A DNA stretch of 64,000 nucleotides from IMG/VR virus record IMGVR_UViG_3300043449_001732, positions 1 to 64,000 of that record; one strand, 5' to 3'. The notes beneath the pieces are model-generated. The model had not been told where the DNA came from. It searched no databases and saw only the letters and a list, made by a program, of their open reading frames with translations. The DNA is from a virus. Position 1 is the stretch's first letter; each line of letters opens with the position of its first letter. Below are positions 30,512-38,601 of this stretch, piece after piece. Both the position numbers and the translations under genes were made by a program.

Positions 30512-33256
30512 ATGGGACTTTCGTATGACCCTGTAGCTAAAAAGTGGAATATAAGCTATGAAAAAGTCGACAACAAAACAGATTATCCTACAAACCTGCA
30601 AACCAATGCGCCTACAAATTTACCAACCAATTTACCCACCAGCGTAACCAAGCAGGTTTTTGTTACCAAGTCAAGGAATGTTCCCGCACAGGAAACGTAT
30701 TCTCAATATGATTCTTGTGCAAGCAGGGATTATAAAGGTGCTTGTCAGCCAGGATTTGTTCAAAGGACAAGAATGGTAACCAAAACTGAATATTATAGTG
30801 AATGGGAAAATCAATATGACGCAGCAATGTCTCAGCAAAATCAAATGATAAATGAAAACAATGCAAAAACAAATGCTCAAAATGCAAAAGCAAATGAAAT
30901 AAATGCAGCCACAAATCAATCAAACATTAAATTAAACAAAGAAAATGCTAATACAAATTTAAATAACACAAAATTAAATCAAGCATATGACAAAACAATT
31001 AGTACCGCCACTGGTACCAAGGGGGGTGATTACGTGCAAATGCGTGATCAAATTCGAAAATTAGATGTAAACGCAACTACAAAAAGCGCACTAGAAAATT
31101 ACTACAAAACCTTCTACCAGACTGAAAAACTACAAAAGTGGGACACAGCACTTGGTGCTAAACCTCAATATGGCACCTTTGATCCCAACTACTACAAACA
31201 ACAAAATCCAACAGTTGAGGCTGCGTGGAAGGCTGCTGTAGCCAATGACGACATTGATATCACTCAACGATATGGTGAGAACGCTTATTATCTGCAGCAC
31301 TACACAGCTCAGGGTAAACGGTCTGGTTTAAGGGGCAACGCTCCAGAGCAAACGTCTGCCGCCCAGGCCTATACAGAAAAGAAGCCTACAGATGCAGACT
31401 TGCAACAGGTTAGAAATCTTCAATTAGGCGTGGACACCAATACACAAACTCAACGCTTGCTCAATATCCCTGAGATTGCAGCTGAGTGGGAAAAGGCTAA
31501 AAACGGAGATCCCTACTGGGCACAACAGGCGAAGGATAAGTATCTAAATCCCGACAAGCCGGATGAATTTGCGGCGTTATTTAGATTGTCTGAGCGTCCA
31601 GAAGACAAGCAAGTAAGTTTGCAATACAACGTAAATGCAGGTTATGGCGTAACGGAATTAGAGGACGCAATCAATGAAGCTGTTGGTGATAAAGCAACAG
31701 TGGATGTCAAGCGGTTTGGTGCTTTAACGCAAGACGCCTTAAAAACAACTATTGCTGAAATGAAGAAAGCAAAAGGCAAAGAGCAAATGCTCAGTCTTTT
31801 GGGAGGATTTGGTGGCTTTAGCGAGGTCATGGACATCAATAAGGAGCTCACTAACAGCATCATGGGCGACTCTGGGGTTGGTGGCATGCTTTCCTTTATG
31901 TCAGGAGGCAAAGCCGAGGAGTCCCTGGAGAAAAGCCTTCAAAATATCACAGGCGTAAAGAACAATGTTACGTATAACTGGCAACAATGGTTTGATGAAA
32001 CACTTAAGAAAAAATATGAACAAGATTTGGAACTTGGCTACACAACAGGGGAAGCCAAGGAAAACGTAAAGATACAAGCAGATTTTGCTCGTAATTTTAT
32101 TGATAAGTATTTAACACCGCGGTTCAACACCTCCCGTTCAATGGATGAGTTTGTTGAATACTTGGATGTGCGCCAAGAAGAGCAAAACCCATTCCAGACG
32201 CAAGACATCTTAAACGCAACGAATCAAGTTGCAAACTTAAGAGCGCAGATGTATTTGGACCAGTTAAAAGCATCTTCTGATCGTTACTTTAACTCAGACT
32301 TTTACTTCAATCCAACCGGAGACAAGGCGAGGACTTCCAACTACGCAGAACAAGCAAAAACCGTAGCCTCTGACTGGGAAGCAGCTAAGAAAGGTAATGC
32401 ATACTGGGCGCGGCAGGCATATCGTTTTGGCGTGAATATTAATGACAAGGACGCTTTTGCGCGCATGCATTTTCAGGTAAAGGGCCAGGGGCGTGGCTAT
32501 GACGGGGCAGAAGACATTCTCAACGCCGGCAAGGTGCAAGATGAGATCTACTCAAAAATTCTTCCGGCTCTTAAAGAAGAAGCTTTGAAACAAGGCACTG
32601 TCTTTGGTCAGTTTGTGACCCCAGAAGAGTTTACCGACGAATTACTGAAGGGCCTGGATCCAGCAGACAAAGAGTCTTGGGATGAGGTTCTTAAACGGTA
32701 CGGTATTACAGACTTCAAGGGCACAATTGATGAGCTCAAAGAGTACGTAACGGAAACACTGCGCACTGGATCAGCGCAAAAAATTAGGGAAGAATTAAAG
32801 TACTTAAACGAAAAGCGCAAGAAACCAACGCAGCAAGTGCTTGGTTTGACTTATATTGAGCGACCCGAAGATTATAAGGACCAGCAGGCAAAGCCATCTA
32901 CCGAGCTGTATAAAACATTTCAATCTGCTGGTTACCAGGGTACAGAGGATGAATTTTATGAAAAGTTTTTCCCTGATCTAGACCGCTCTGAGCAAACGTT
33001 ACTAACGAAAGCAGGCTCTGATTCGGCACTCAAGATACAAGGATTAGACATGAGTGACCCCTTTGCATCCCTTGGAACTATTGAAAGTTTCTTTGGTGAA
33101 GATTCTTCATCTGAAGAAGGAACTAAGACAACGCGAGATACTGATATGGATAGTTATTTTAAACTGGGATTAGATGACGACGAAGATGAAGACTACAAGT
33201 CCAAAACAGGTAGTCAGATTCTCGGTGAGTTCACATCTATGTTTAAGGGTCTCTGA
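30512..33256 (+). CDS. Very large virion protein with Asn-rich segment, 914 aa
   Basis: Not assigned. N-terminal ~85 residues are Thr/Asn/Pro-rich. Residues ~105-160 are an unusual Asn/Ala/Lys coiled repeat (QNQMINENNAKTNAQNAKAN) coded by AT-rich DNA. The middle (GTFDPNYYKQQNPTVEAAWK) and a repeated 'W..A...GN.YWA.QA' theme near residues 325 and 630 recur twice. Acidic tail. Size and position suggest a tail-length, internal or ejection protein. Confidence 0.7.
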   Translation: MGLSYDPVAKKWNISYEKVDNKTDYPTNLQTNAPTNLPTNLPTSVTKQVFVTKSRNVPAQETYSQYDSCASRDYKGACQPGFVQRTRMVTKTEYYSEWENQYDAAMSQQNQMINENNAKTNAQNAKANEINAATNQSNIKLNKENANTNLNNTKLNQAYDKTISTATGTKGGDYVQMRDQIRKLDVNATTKSALENYYKTFYQTEKLQKWDTALGAKPQYGTFDPNYYKQQNPTVEAAWKAAVANDDIDITQRYGENAYYLQHYTAQGKRSGLRGNAPEQTSAAQAYTEKKPTDADLQQVRNLQLGVDTNTQTQRLLNIPEIAAEWEKAKNGDPYWAQQAKDKYLNPDKPDEFAALFRLSERPEDKQVSLQYNVNAGYGVTELEDAINEAVGDKATVDVKRFGALTQDALKTTIAEMKKAKGKEQMLSLLGGFGGFSEVMDINKELTNSIMGDSGVGGMLSFMSGGKAEESLEKSLQNITGVKNNVTYNWQQWFDETLKKKYEQDLELGYTTGEAKENVKIQADFARNFIDKYLTPRFNTSRSMDEFVEYLDVRQEEQNPFQTQDILNATNQVANLRAQMYLDQLKASSDRYFNSDFYFNPTGDKARTSNYAEQAKTVASDWEAAKKGNAYWARQAYRFGVNINDKDAFARMHFQVKGQGRGYDGAEDILNAGKVQDEIYSKILPALKEEALKQGTVFGQFVTPEEFTDELLKGLDPADKESWDEVLKRYGITDFKGTIDELKEYVTETLRTGSAQKIREELKYLNEKRKKPTQQVLGLTYIERPEDYKDQQAKPSTELYKTFQSAGYQGTEDEFYEKFFPDLDRSEQTLLTKAGSDSALKIQGLDMSDPFASLGTIESFFGEDSSSEEGTKTTRDTDMDSYFKLGLDDDEDEDYKSKTGSQILGEFTSMFKGL

Positions 33257-33543
33257 TGTCAGACAAGCATAAAAAGGCAGCCTCTGCTGCAAACCGCTAC
33301 CAAAAAGACAAGATGGCTTGCAACAAGCCTCAGCGTGCGCCCAAGGGTGATAAGCATAAGTATGTTGTCAAGGCTTGTCAAGATGGACGAGAGGGCATTG
33401 TGCGTTTTGGTTTGCGTGGATATTCAGATTATCTTTCGCACAAGGACGAGGGAAGGCGTGCTAACTTCAAGGCCAGGCACAACTGTTCCGAGAAGAAGGA
33501 CAAACTGACTCCCGGATGGTGGGCCTGTAATTACAACTGGTAA
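33256..33543 (+). CDS. DUF5754-like basic protein, 95 aa
   Basis: Resembles a small conserved phage/viral family (DUF5754) by memory: KYVVKACQDGREGIVRFGLR, then a spacer and RRANFKARHNCSEKKDK, ending TPGWWACNYNW. The conserved Cys/His (ARHNC, WWAC) may bind metal. Function unknown. Starts in the previous stop and is followed closely by another tiny basic gene. Confidence 0.65.
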   Translation: MSDKHKKAASAANRYQKDKMACNKPQRAPKGDKHKYVVKACQDGREGIVRFGLRGYSDYLSHKDEGRRANFKARHNCSEKKDKLTPGWWACNYNW

Positions 33544-33548
33544 CAACA

Positions 33549-33674
33549 ATGGCAAAACCAAAGTCCACTGCATTAGTTAAAATTGAATCGCGTCCCAAAC
33601 GCAGCAAACAGGGTGACGGCAAGCACTCCAAACCCAGCCATGGCCGCAAGCTAAGCAGGGGACAGGGCAAGTGA
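33549..33674 (+). CDS. Small basic protein, 41 aa
   Basis: Tiny Lys/Arg/Ser-rich protein, MAKPKSTALVKIESRPKRSK and a Gly/His-rich tail. Six bases after the preceding stop. Similar to short basic phage peptides; role unknown. Confidence 0.55.
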   Translation: MAKPKSTALVKIESRPKRSKQGDGKHSKPSHGRKLSRGQGK

Positions 33675-33717
33675 TTTAAATTATTGTGTATGATTGGGAG
33701 TAACAATAGTTGCTCCC

Positions 33718-34377
33718 ATGTCAGATCTTTCTCGTGCGATTAACTTAATCCGCAAGTACGAAGGCTTTAACGAAAAAGCCTACCCAGATCCGATTACGGG
33801 CGCAGAACCTTACACAATTGGATACGGAACTCAATTCTATCCAGATGGATCTGCCGTTAGACGCGGGCAGTTCTGCACCATGGAAAAAGCACTGGAATAT
33901 CTATTCAATGAAGTCAGTATTATCGAAACACAGTTAGATAAATTAAACCTTGGCCTTGACAACGTGATGCGTCAGGCGTTGATCTCGTTCGTTCATTCGA
34001 TTGGCTGGGAGCCTTTCCTTTATAGTCACGTAATTGACTGCGTTGAAAACGAAGACTTCTGTGCGGCAACAGAAGAGATGGGCCAATGGATTTTTGATGC
34101 CGACCATCACGTCGTTGGCAACCTCCTAGACCGACGCAGGGAAGAAATCAATTTGTTCCTGGAAGACTTGGATGAACACCCTTGGCCCTCCAGTGAAATC
34201 CTCCTTGGCGCCTTTAGGAATTATTCAGCTTCTCAGCATGAGATCAACGCGATTCGGAAGCTGGAAGAACGGATCAGTCCTTATATCCTTTCTGAATTTG
34301 CCAATGAGTTTTGCAGCGGTAACAACCAATGGTTAGACAATCCTGCAAAGGACTACGATTCCGTCTTTAGCAGCTAG
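33718..34377 (+). CDS. T4-type lysozyme (GH24), 219 aa
   Basis: Endolysin that hydrolyses peptidoglycan for release. Catalytic triad in T4 order: Glu15 in RKYEGF, Asp24 in AYPDP, Thr33 in YTIGYGT. Residues 1-130 form the lysozyme domain; the C-terminal ~90 residues are acidic and helical and look like an added domain. ATG 33718 is chosen because it puts the conserved KYEG at the usual position. A second, two-domain endolysin lies at 42840. Confidence 0.85.
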   Translation: MSDLSRAINLIRKYEGFNEKAYPDPITGAEPYTIGYGTQFYPDGSAVRRGQFCTMEKALEYLFNEVSIIETQLDKLNLGLDNVMRQALISFVHSIGWEPFLYSHVIDCVENEDFCAATEEMGQWIFDADHHVVGNLLDRRREEINLFLEDLDEHPWPSSEILLGAFRNYSASQHEINAIRKLEERISPYILSEFANEFCSGNNQWLDNPAKDYDSVFSS

Positions 34378-34388
34378 GCTTAGAATAA

Positions 34389-34703
34389 ATGAAAGAAAGC
34401 ATGAACAGCCGAATGGAGCGTTCAGTTGAACCACGGGAATTTGAACTTCCCTTAGAGCTTCAGTTCTCCATGCGTAAAGCTGAGCTTGCTGCTCAAGAAA
34501 TGACATGGGATGATCTGTACGCAGCCCTGTTGAACCTCTACCATCAACGCCTGATGGAGTGGTATGCGGTCAAAGAGATCATGGCGTCTGAAAATATTGA
34601 GATTGACTTTGACATCCCCACTGACTTGGAGCTAGCAGAACTCGCCGCCGCATGTGTATACGACGACGAGGATGAGGATGAAGACGATCTTCAGCCGTTC
34701 TGA
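34389..34703 (+). CDS. NblA-like phycobilisome degradation protein, 104 aa
   Basis: NblA directs breakdown of phycobilisomes in cyanobacteria; phages use copies of it. Residues ~18-66 (ELPLELQFSMRKAELAAQEM, LLNLYHQRLMEWYAVKEIM) follow the NblA pattern: L-x-EQEF-like start, R, then MS-type turn, L-x-x-LY-x-Q-x-M and a second helix. A very acidic tail (DDEDEDEDDLQPF) is added. Resemblance is by eye only; the family call needs a profile search. Confidence 0.55.
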   Translation: MKESMNSRMERSVEPREFELPLELQFSMRKAELAAQEMTWDDLYAALLNLYHQRLMEWYAVKEIMASENIEIDFDIPTDLELAELAAACVYDDEDEDEDDLQPF

Positions 34704-34981
34704 GTTTCGTTGACAGTAATTAGGCGGTCCAAGTACCACTGTGCTTTCTTAAGGTCTTGCACACCGCCTTTGTTTCGCCAGCGCCACGTGTACTTGACGC
34801 AATTACCGCGCAGATAACCCTGGAACTCCTCTGCGGTTAGTTGTGCTTCAATCGCATCGATGCATTCAATAGCGGAATCTGCGTAGTGAGACGGATGGTT
34901 TACCAGATCCTCCTGGACCACAGGAGCAGTTTCTTTTGTTGCCCAGGGAACTGGGCAAACACCATCCTTACACTCAGTCAA
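34691..34981 (-). CDS. DUF3310 protein, 96 aa
   Basis: Widespread phage family of unknown function: VNHPSHYADSAIECIDAIEA, then LTAEEFQGYLRGNCVKYTWR, KGGVQDLKKAQWYLDRL. TTG 34981 just after the stop of the 34990-35331 gene is my start; an ATG-started frame reaches 35185 but then overlaps that gene by ~196 bases with Ser/Gly-rich low-complexity residues. Convergent with the NblA-like gene. Confidence 0.75.
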   Translation of the reverse strand: MTECKDGVCPVPWATKETAPVVQEDLVNHPSHYADSAIECIDAIEAQLTAEEFQGYLRGNCVKYTWRWRNKGGVQDLKKAQWYLDRLITVNETQNG

Positions 34982-34989
34982 GTCGCTAA

Positions 34990-35331
34990 TTATCGGCGCA
35001 AACCACGGCGAAGACGAGACTGTTCCATCAGCTCCTCGTTCGGCTTCCCCAGATCCAGCACTAATGCTTTGGGTTTCGGTGATGCTCCCATCTCCAGACC
35101 CTGTTCCATTGTTGGAATATAGCCCGTTGCTCCAGGCCGTCCCCCCTCGAGTGCCAAGTTTGTCCGTTCCCTTCCGTCCTGACATAGGGTTAACCCTCTG
35201 TTGTACATATCCATTAAGGGTACATCATTTTCTTCATTGGCGAGAGGTGCGCCAAAATCATCTTCATCAAGACAACGACACTGCAGTTCGTCTTGAACAA
35301 AGCTATCTAAAAAACCAGCGGCTCCATGCAT
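34990..35331 (-). CDS. Hypothetical protein, 113 aa
   Basis: Not recognised. Soluble with two N-terminal Cys (DELQCRCLDEDDF) and a basic end (EELMEQSRLRRGLRR). Its stop sits just before the TTG of DUF3310. An alternative reading gives DUF3310 the overlapping DNA instead. Confidence 0.6.
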   Translation of the reverse strand: MHGAAGFLDSFVQDELQCRCLDEDDFGAPLANEENDVPLMDMYNRGLTLCQDGRERTNLALEGGRPGATGYIPTMEQGLEMGASPKPKALVLDLGKPNEELMEQSRLRRGLRR

Positions 35332-35372
35332 GGTAGTATCTGGGCTTGATTTATTCCTACTACAATCATACT

Positions 35373-35747
35373 ATGGCAGATTTATTTAACTCTAATTACG
35401 ATCCTCGCCAGCTATCAGGAACTTCAGGGGCTGAGGTATCAGACTTGCGTCCTGAGCAAGCTTATGACACTGACCTCAGGCGTGTAGACGCGAGTGAAAG
35501 GAGTTCAGCAGAATCTTTAAACGACAATCAAAATCGTGTAGCCAAGTACATGCGTGCTGCCAAAAGCGCAGGCAAGTTTCGGCAAAGTGCTGGTATTGAT
35601 GAGCCAAGCATCCGAGGTAAAACGCCACGGTCAGAAGCGTCTATCAATGGGACAGTGCTGCCAAGCCTAGGAGATTCAGGTGGGCGCTCCGGAAGCACCG
35701 GATACGCCCGTAAGCCTCAACCACAGTTCGGCAAACCGTTTGTTTAA
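35373..35747 (+). CDS. Hypothetical protein, 124 aa
   Basis: Not recognised. ATG 35373 (MADLFNSNYDPRQLSG). Hydrophilic Ser/Arg/Asp-rich, probably disordered, with a Gly/Ser tail. Its stop overlaps the end of the convergent dCTP deaminase by four bases. Rightward gene inside a leftward operon region. Confidence 0.65.
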   Translation: MADLFNSNYDPRQLSGTSGAEVSDLRPEQAYDTDLRRVDASERSSAESLNDNQNRVAKYMRAAKSAGKFRQSAGIDEPSIRGKTPRSEASINGTVLPSLGDSGGRSGSTGYARKPQPQFGKPFV

Positions 35748-36331
35748 ACCTGGCTGTACACAACCTCATAGGGTTGATTCTGGTACTTACCCTTGCGATC
35801 TTGATAGCTTGTCTCGCAGGGCTCGCCACGATAAAACAAAAGCTGCGTAATACCTTCGTTGGCGTAGATGCGGTTGAACAAACCGGTACAGTTGCTGATC
35901 TCAAGTGTCAGGTGACCCTGCCAAGCAGCTTCTGCAGGCGTAATATTCACCAAGATACCCGATCGTGCATACGTAGATTTGCCGACTGCTACTACGGTCA
36001 CGTCGCGAGGCAGCTTAATGTGCTCCATTGCCACACCCAAGCAATAGCCATAAGGAGGGAGAAGGAAATACTCGCCCTTCTCATCTTCTAGTAACTCGGC
36101 AGGTTTCAGGATGTTTTCGTCAAAATTTTTAGGGTCACAATCCCCCGCTTGAATTTTGCCAAAAATTAAACATTGCTTGGGAGACAGGCGAATGTCATAC
36201 CCGTATGAACTCAGGCCATAGCTCAAAAGCTTCCTGCCCTCCTCTTTGCTGATCAAGCGATCAACAAACGGCGAAATCATGTCATGCTCTTCGGCAAGTT
36301 GTTTGATTTCCCAGTCAGCAAGGACGCTCAT
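35744..36331 (-). CDS. dcd: dCTP deaminase, 195 aa
   Basis: Converts dCTP to dUTP, feeding thymidine synthesis for phage DNA. Family blocks present: GLSSYGYDIRLS, FLLPPYGYCLGV, VGKSTYARSGIL (the R-S-S/T nucleotide motif), WQGHLTLEISNCT and EGITQLLFY. Catalytic Glu in LEISN. Length is standard. Start ATG 36331; a TTG four codons upstream is less likely. Confidence 0.92.
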   Translation of the reverse strand: MSVLADWEIKQLAEEHDMISPFVDRLISKEEGRKLLSYGLSSYGYDIRLSPKQCLIFGKIQAGDCDPKNFDENILKPAELLEDEKGEYFLLPPYGYCLGVAMEHIKLPRDVTVVAVGKSTYARSGILVNITPAEAAWQGHLTLEISNCTGLFNRIYANEGITQLLFYRGEPCETSYQDRKGKYQNQPYEVVYSQV

Positions 36332-36364
36332 GGTGCTCAGCAATCGTTCTTTAGTATACGGAAC

Positions 36365-36952
36365 CTAAGAAAGGATATGACCCTTTTCAGCGTACAAGTC
36401 AATAAACTTTTCTACGGCGGCACCAGAGCTGTCCACTGGAGGCAGGTATACAACAAGTGACGTGCACGTAGGTTGTTGCTTAACTTCATCACCAACGACT
36501 TTTAGCAGCTTTGGCGCGGTTCGCAAGATACATATCGGAAAGCTAAAGATTCGTGGGTCGTAACGAATCATGTCAGGGCAGTTGGTAAAATACAGGCCCT
36601 GCTTAATTTCCTTACTGAGCCAGGCATTGTACATGCGTTTAAACCAAACAGCATGTGACGATCTAAGAGTAGGGGAAGACCCTCGCGTAAACTTCCAGCG
36701 TTCGTTTGGTTTGTCCCAGTAATACGTGCCATTAGGTGGGAATAGATAGGCGTTCCCGTGCCATTGCTGGGCATTTAGTCCGTCATCGCTAGGAGTAAAA
36801 AACTGTGTTGCCCCCACATACTCATTTGCAATCTTGGAACTCGCCACATCAAGATCAATGCCACCCATAAGGGCATGTGCTGAAGCCACCAAGTCTGGGC
36901 TTGTGATCAGCTCATTGTTTTCTGTGTAGCCAGGGCGGAATGTTTTCCCCAT
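36365..36952 (-). CDS. Dam-like DNA adenine methyltransferase, 195 aa
   Basis: Looks like the phage DNA N6-adenine methyltransferase family: LDVASSKIANEYVGATQFFT, DGLNAQQWHGNAYLFPPNG, then Trp-Lys and a C-terminal block. In active members the site usually reads (D/N)PPY; here it is FPPN, so activity is doubtful. It could protect phage DNA or be a degraded copy. Overlaps its neighbour by one base in the operon. Confidence 0.65.
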   Translation of the reverse strand: MGKTFRPGYTENNELITSPDLVASAHALMGGIDLDVASSKIANEYVGATQFFTPSDDGLNAQQWHGNAYLFPPNGTYYWDKPNERWKFTRGSSPTLRSSHAVWFKRMYNAWLSKEIKQGLYFTNCPDMIRYDPRIFSFPICILRTAPKLLKVVGDEVKQQPTCTSLVVYLPPVDSSGAAVEKFIDLYAEKGHILS

Positions 36953-37338
36953 CAGCTCTCTGTAGTTTTCTGGTAATCAACTTCAAAGTAACGCATGCCG
37001 TCCTTGTCATTAATGATGTAACCAGCTTTTTCTAATGGGTTGATTTTTTGCGCAGCGGCAAGAATGCGCCTAAAGCTTTCGGCCATGTCCCCATCATTCT
37101 CACGTTCGCACTCCTCCTGGGCAGAGTGAATCTCTTTGAGCGTCAAAAAGAACATAGAACGGGATTTGTCCTGGGGCTGGAACACCATTACACCAGGACC
37201 CTCGGTATCCCAAAATTTGCAATATTGTTGCCCCAAGTCACCAAGAATCAGCTTTATGGTGGCATCAAGCATCTTGGCTTTTGTATCGTCAGCCTCCAGG
37301 CCAATGACTGAAGCAATTAATTTTTCACGACGATTCAT
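36952..37338 (-). CDS. Hypothetical protein, 128 aa
   Basis: Not recognised. Mostly helical with a beta patch (VMVFQPQDKSRSMFFLTLKE). Overlaps both neighbours by one to four bases, so it is part of a coupled five-gene leftward unit. Confidence 0.7.
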   Translation of the reverse strand: MNRREKLIASVIGLEADDTKAKMLDATIKLILGDLGQQYCKFWDTEGPGVMVFQPQDKSRSMFFLTLKEIHSAQEECERENDGDMAESFRRILAAAQKINPLEKAGYIINDKDGMRYFEVDYQKTTES

Positions 37339-37796
37339 GGTTTAATCAATCCTTGGCGAGAAAGTGCATCAATAAGCTTGGGCAAAGGCTTGTAAATTAC
37401 GACAAGCTTTCCAAGGATGCCACGTTTTTTTACCAGCTTACCCCGTTCGTCACGTAATTTGTCAAATTCCCCTGAACGAATGAGGTATTCAGCTACGCAG
37501 CGAAGCCTACGTTTCAAAGGCAGCTCAGCAAGCGGAAATTTACCACAAATTGTATCTGGAACCATGTCCTTAAACGCCATGCGCAAGCGATTGGCAAGTG
37601 TCATGTTTGAATTCTCATCTTCTTCTTCATAATTTTTTAAGATCTCCAGGTACCTTCTCAGGCACTTGTCATCAAATGAGCCTTCGGGTGGCAAGAAGAT
37701 TGCAACCTGATTAACCAATGACTCCGGCAAAACCTCTACGTGGTTTGCAACCGTTACTTTCTTGATTTCAACATTGGCAAAGCGGTGTGACATCAC
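37335..37796 (-). CDS. Hypothetical basic protein, 153 aa
   Basis: Not recognised. Basic, helical, with RLRMAFKDMVPDTICGKFPL and a Lys-rich end (RGKLVKKRGILGKLVVIYKP) that could contact nucleic acid. Overlaps both neighbours by four bases. Confidence 0.7.
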   Translation of the reverse strand: MMSHRFANVEIKKVTVANHVEVLPESLVNQVAIFLPPEGSFDDKCLRRYLEILKNYEEEDENSNMTLANRLRMAFKDMVPDTICGKFPLAELPLKRRLRCVAEYLIRSGEFDKLRDERGKLVKKRGILGKLVVIYKPLPKLIDALSRQGLIKP

Positions 37797-38209
37797 TGAA
37801 ACTCCTTAAACCGCTCGGGGATTTGGTATAAGCGTGCGTCTTTGCGGAGATCCAGGATATCAACTTTTTTATTCTTGGCAAATGCTTGGATCAAATGGTT
37901 CCACGGGATACGAATCACCGGTTTTTTCATGTCGCCAGGGGCGATATTCACATAATGAATACCCTCTTCCCACCCTTTGTCCACATTTTTCTTGCCAACG
38001 GTAATCCAGTTTCTAATCGTTTGATCGGATATGTTTAGACGCCTTGCACACTCCTCTGTAGAAATGTATTCATCTGCGTATGCCTCTGGATTTAGCATGT
38101 CCGTTTCTCCTTTGGAATAACGACTGTGCCATAGGGACGCAAGGATATTTCGAATCCCTTTCAGTTCCCATGCAATGTCTTCAAGACCTTTCCTAATACC
38201 GTGGGTCAT
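37793..38209 (-). CDS. Helix-turn-helix DNA-binding protein, 138 aa
   Basis: MerR/excisionase-type helix-turn-helix at residues ~48-75: YISTEECARRLNISDQTIRN, followed by a wing (IRIPWNHLIQAFAKN). N-terminal ~45 residues are another helix. First gene of the 38209-35744 leftward operon, so it may be its regulator. Confidence 0.75.
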   Translation of the reverse strand: MTHGIRKGLEDIAWELKGIRNILASLWHSRYSKGETDMLNPEAYADEYISTEECARRLNISDQTIRNWITVGKKNVDKGWEEGIHYVNIAPGDMKKPVIRIPWNHLIQAFAKNKKVDILDLRKDARLYQIPERFKEFQ

Positions 38210-38260
38210 ACGTCAATAATCTTTAAGTAGATGCTAGTGTGTGGAGAAAGCATTTGCATC

Positions 38261-38548
38261 ATGGAAGAGCAGGTAACTCCCAGTCAGCAACCTATGCCTA
38301 GTCAGATTACTGCCGAGCAATTGGCAGAGATGAAAGCAAGGGCTCGCGACATGGCCATACAGCAAACTATTACACAGCAAGCAGCTGTTCCCCAGCAAAG
38401 GCCCCAGGTTGTTTACGTGCGGCGCAATTTGACAGTGGCAGAGTTGTTGGTGGTATTCCTTATTTCATGTGGACTTGTCACAGGAGTGCAAGCTGCATGG
38501 CACTTCGCCGCAACTACATTGCCTCGCCTTGAAATCAAGGTTAAGTAA
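38261..38548 (+). CDS. Small membrane-anchored protein, 95 aa
   Basis: Gln/Pro-rich N-terminal half (MEEQVTPSQQPMPSQITAEQ), then one membrane helix near residues 65-82 (VAELLVVFLISCGLVTG) and a short tail. Could be a holin-like or tail-associated membrane protein. ATG 38261 after an ATC spacer. Confidence 0.65.
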   Translation: MEEQVTPSQQPMPSQITAEQLAEMKARARDMAIQQTITQQAAVPQQRPQVVYVRRNLTVAELLVVFLISCGLVTGVQAAWHFAATTLPRLEIKVK

Positions 38549-38568
38549 CTGGCTAGGCTCAGAGAAAC

Positions 38569-38577
38569 TATAATTGA
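38569..38577 (+). promoter_or_regulatory. TATAATTGA motif, candidate late promoter
   Basis: About 25 bases before the GTG start of the tail-fibre gene at 38602. Confidence 0.5.
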
Positions 38578-38601
38578 TTTAGGAGTACCTGTGCGTATAC
38601 A

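Noticed and set aside
29794-38209. Lysogeny module
   Set aside because: Two excisionase-like helix-turn-helix proteins are present, but no integrase, repressor pair or att site was found.
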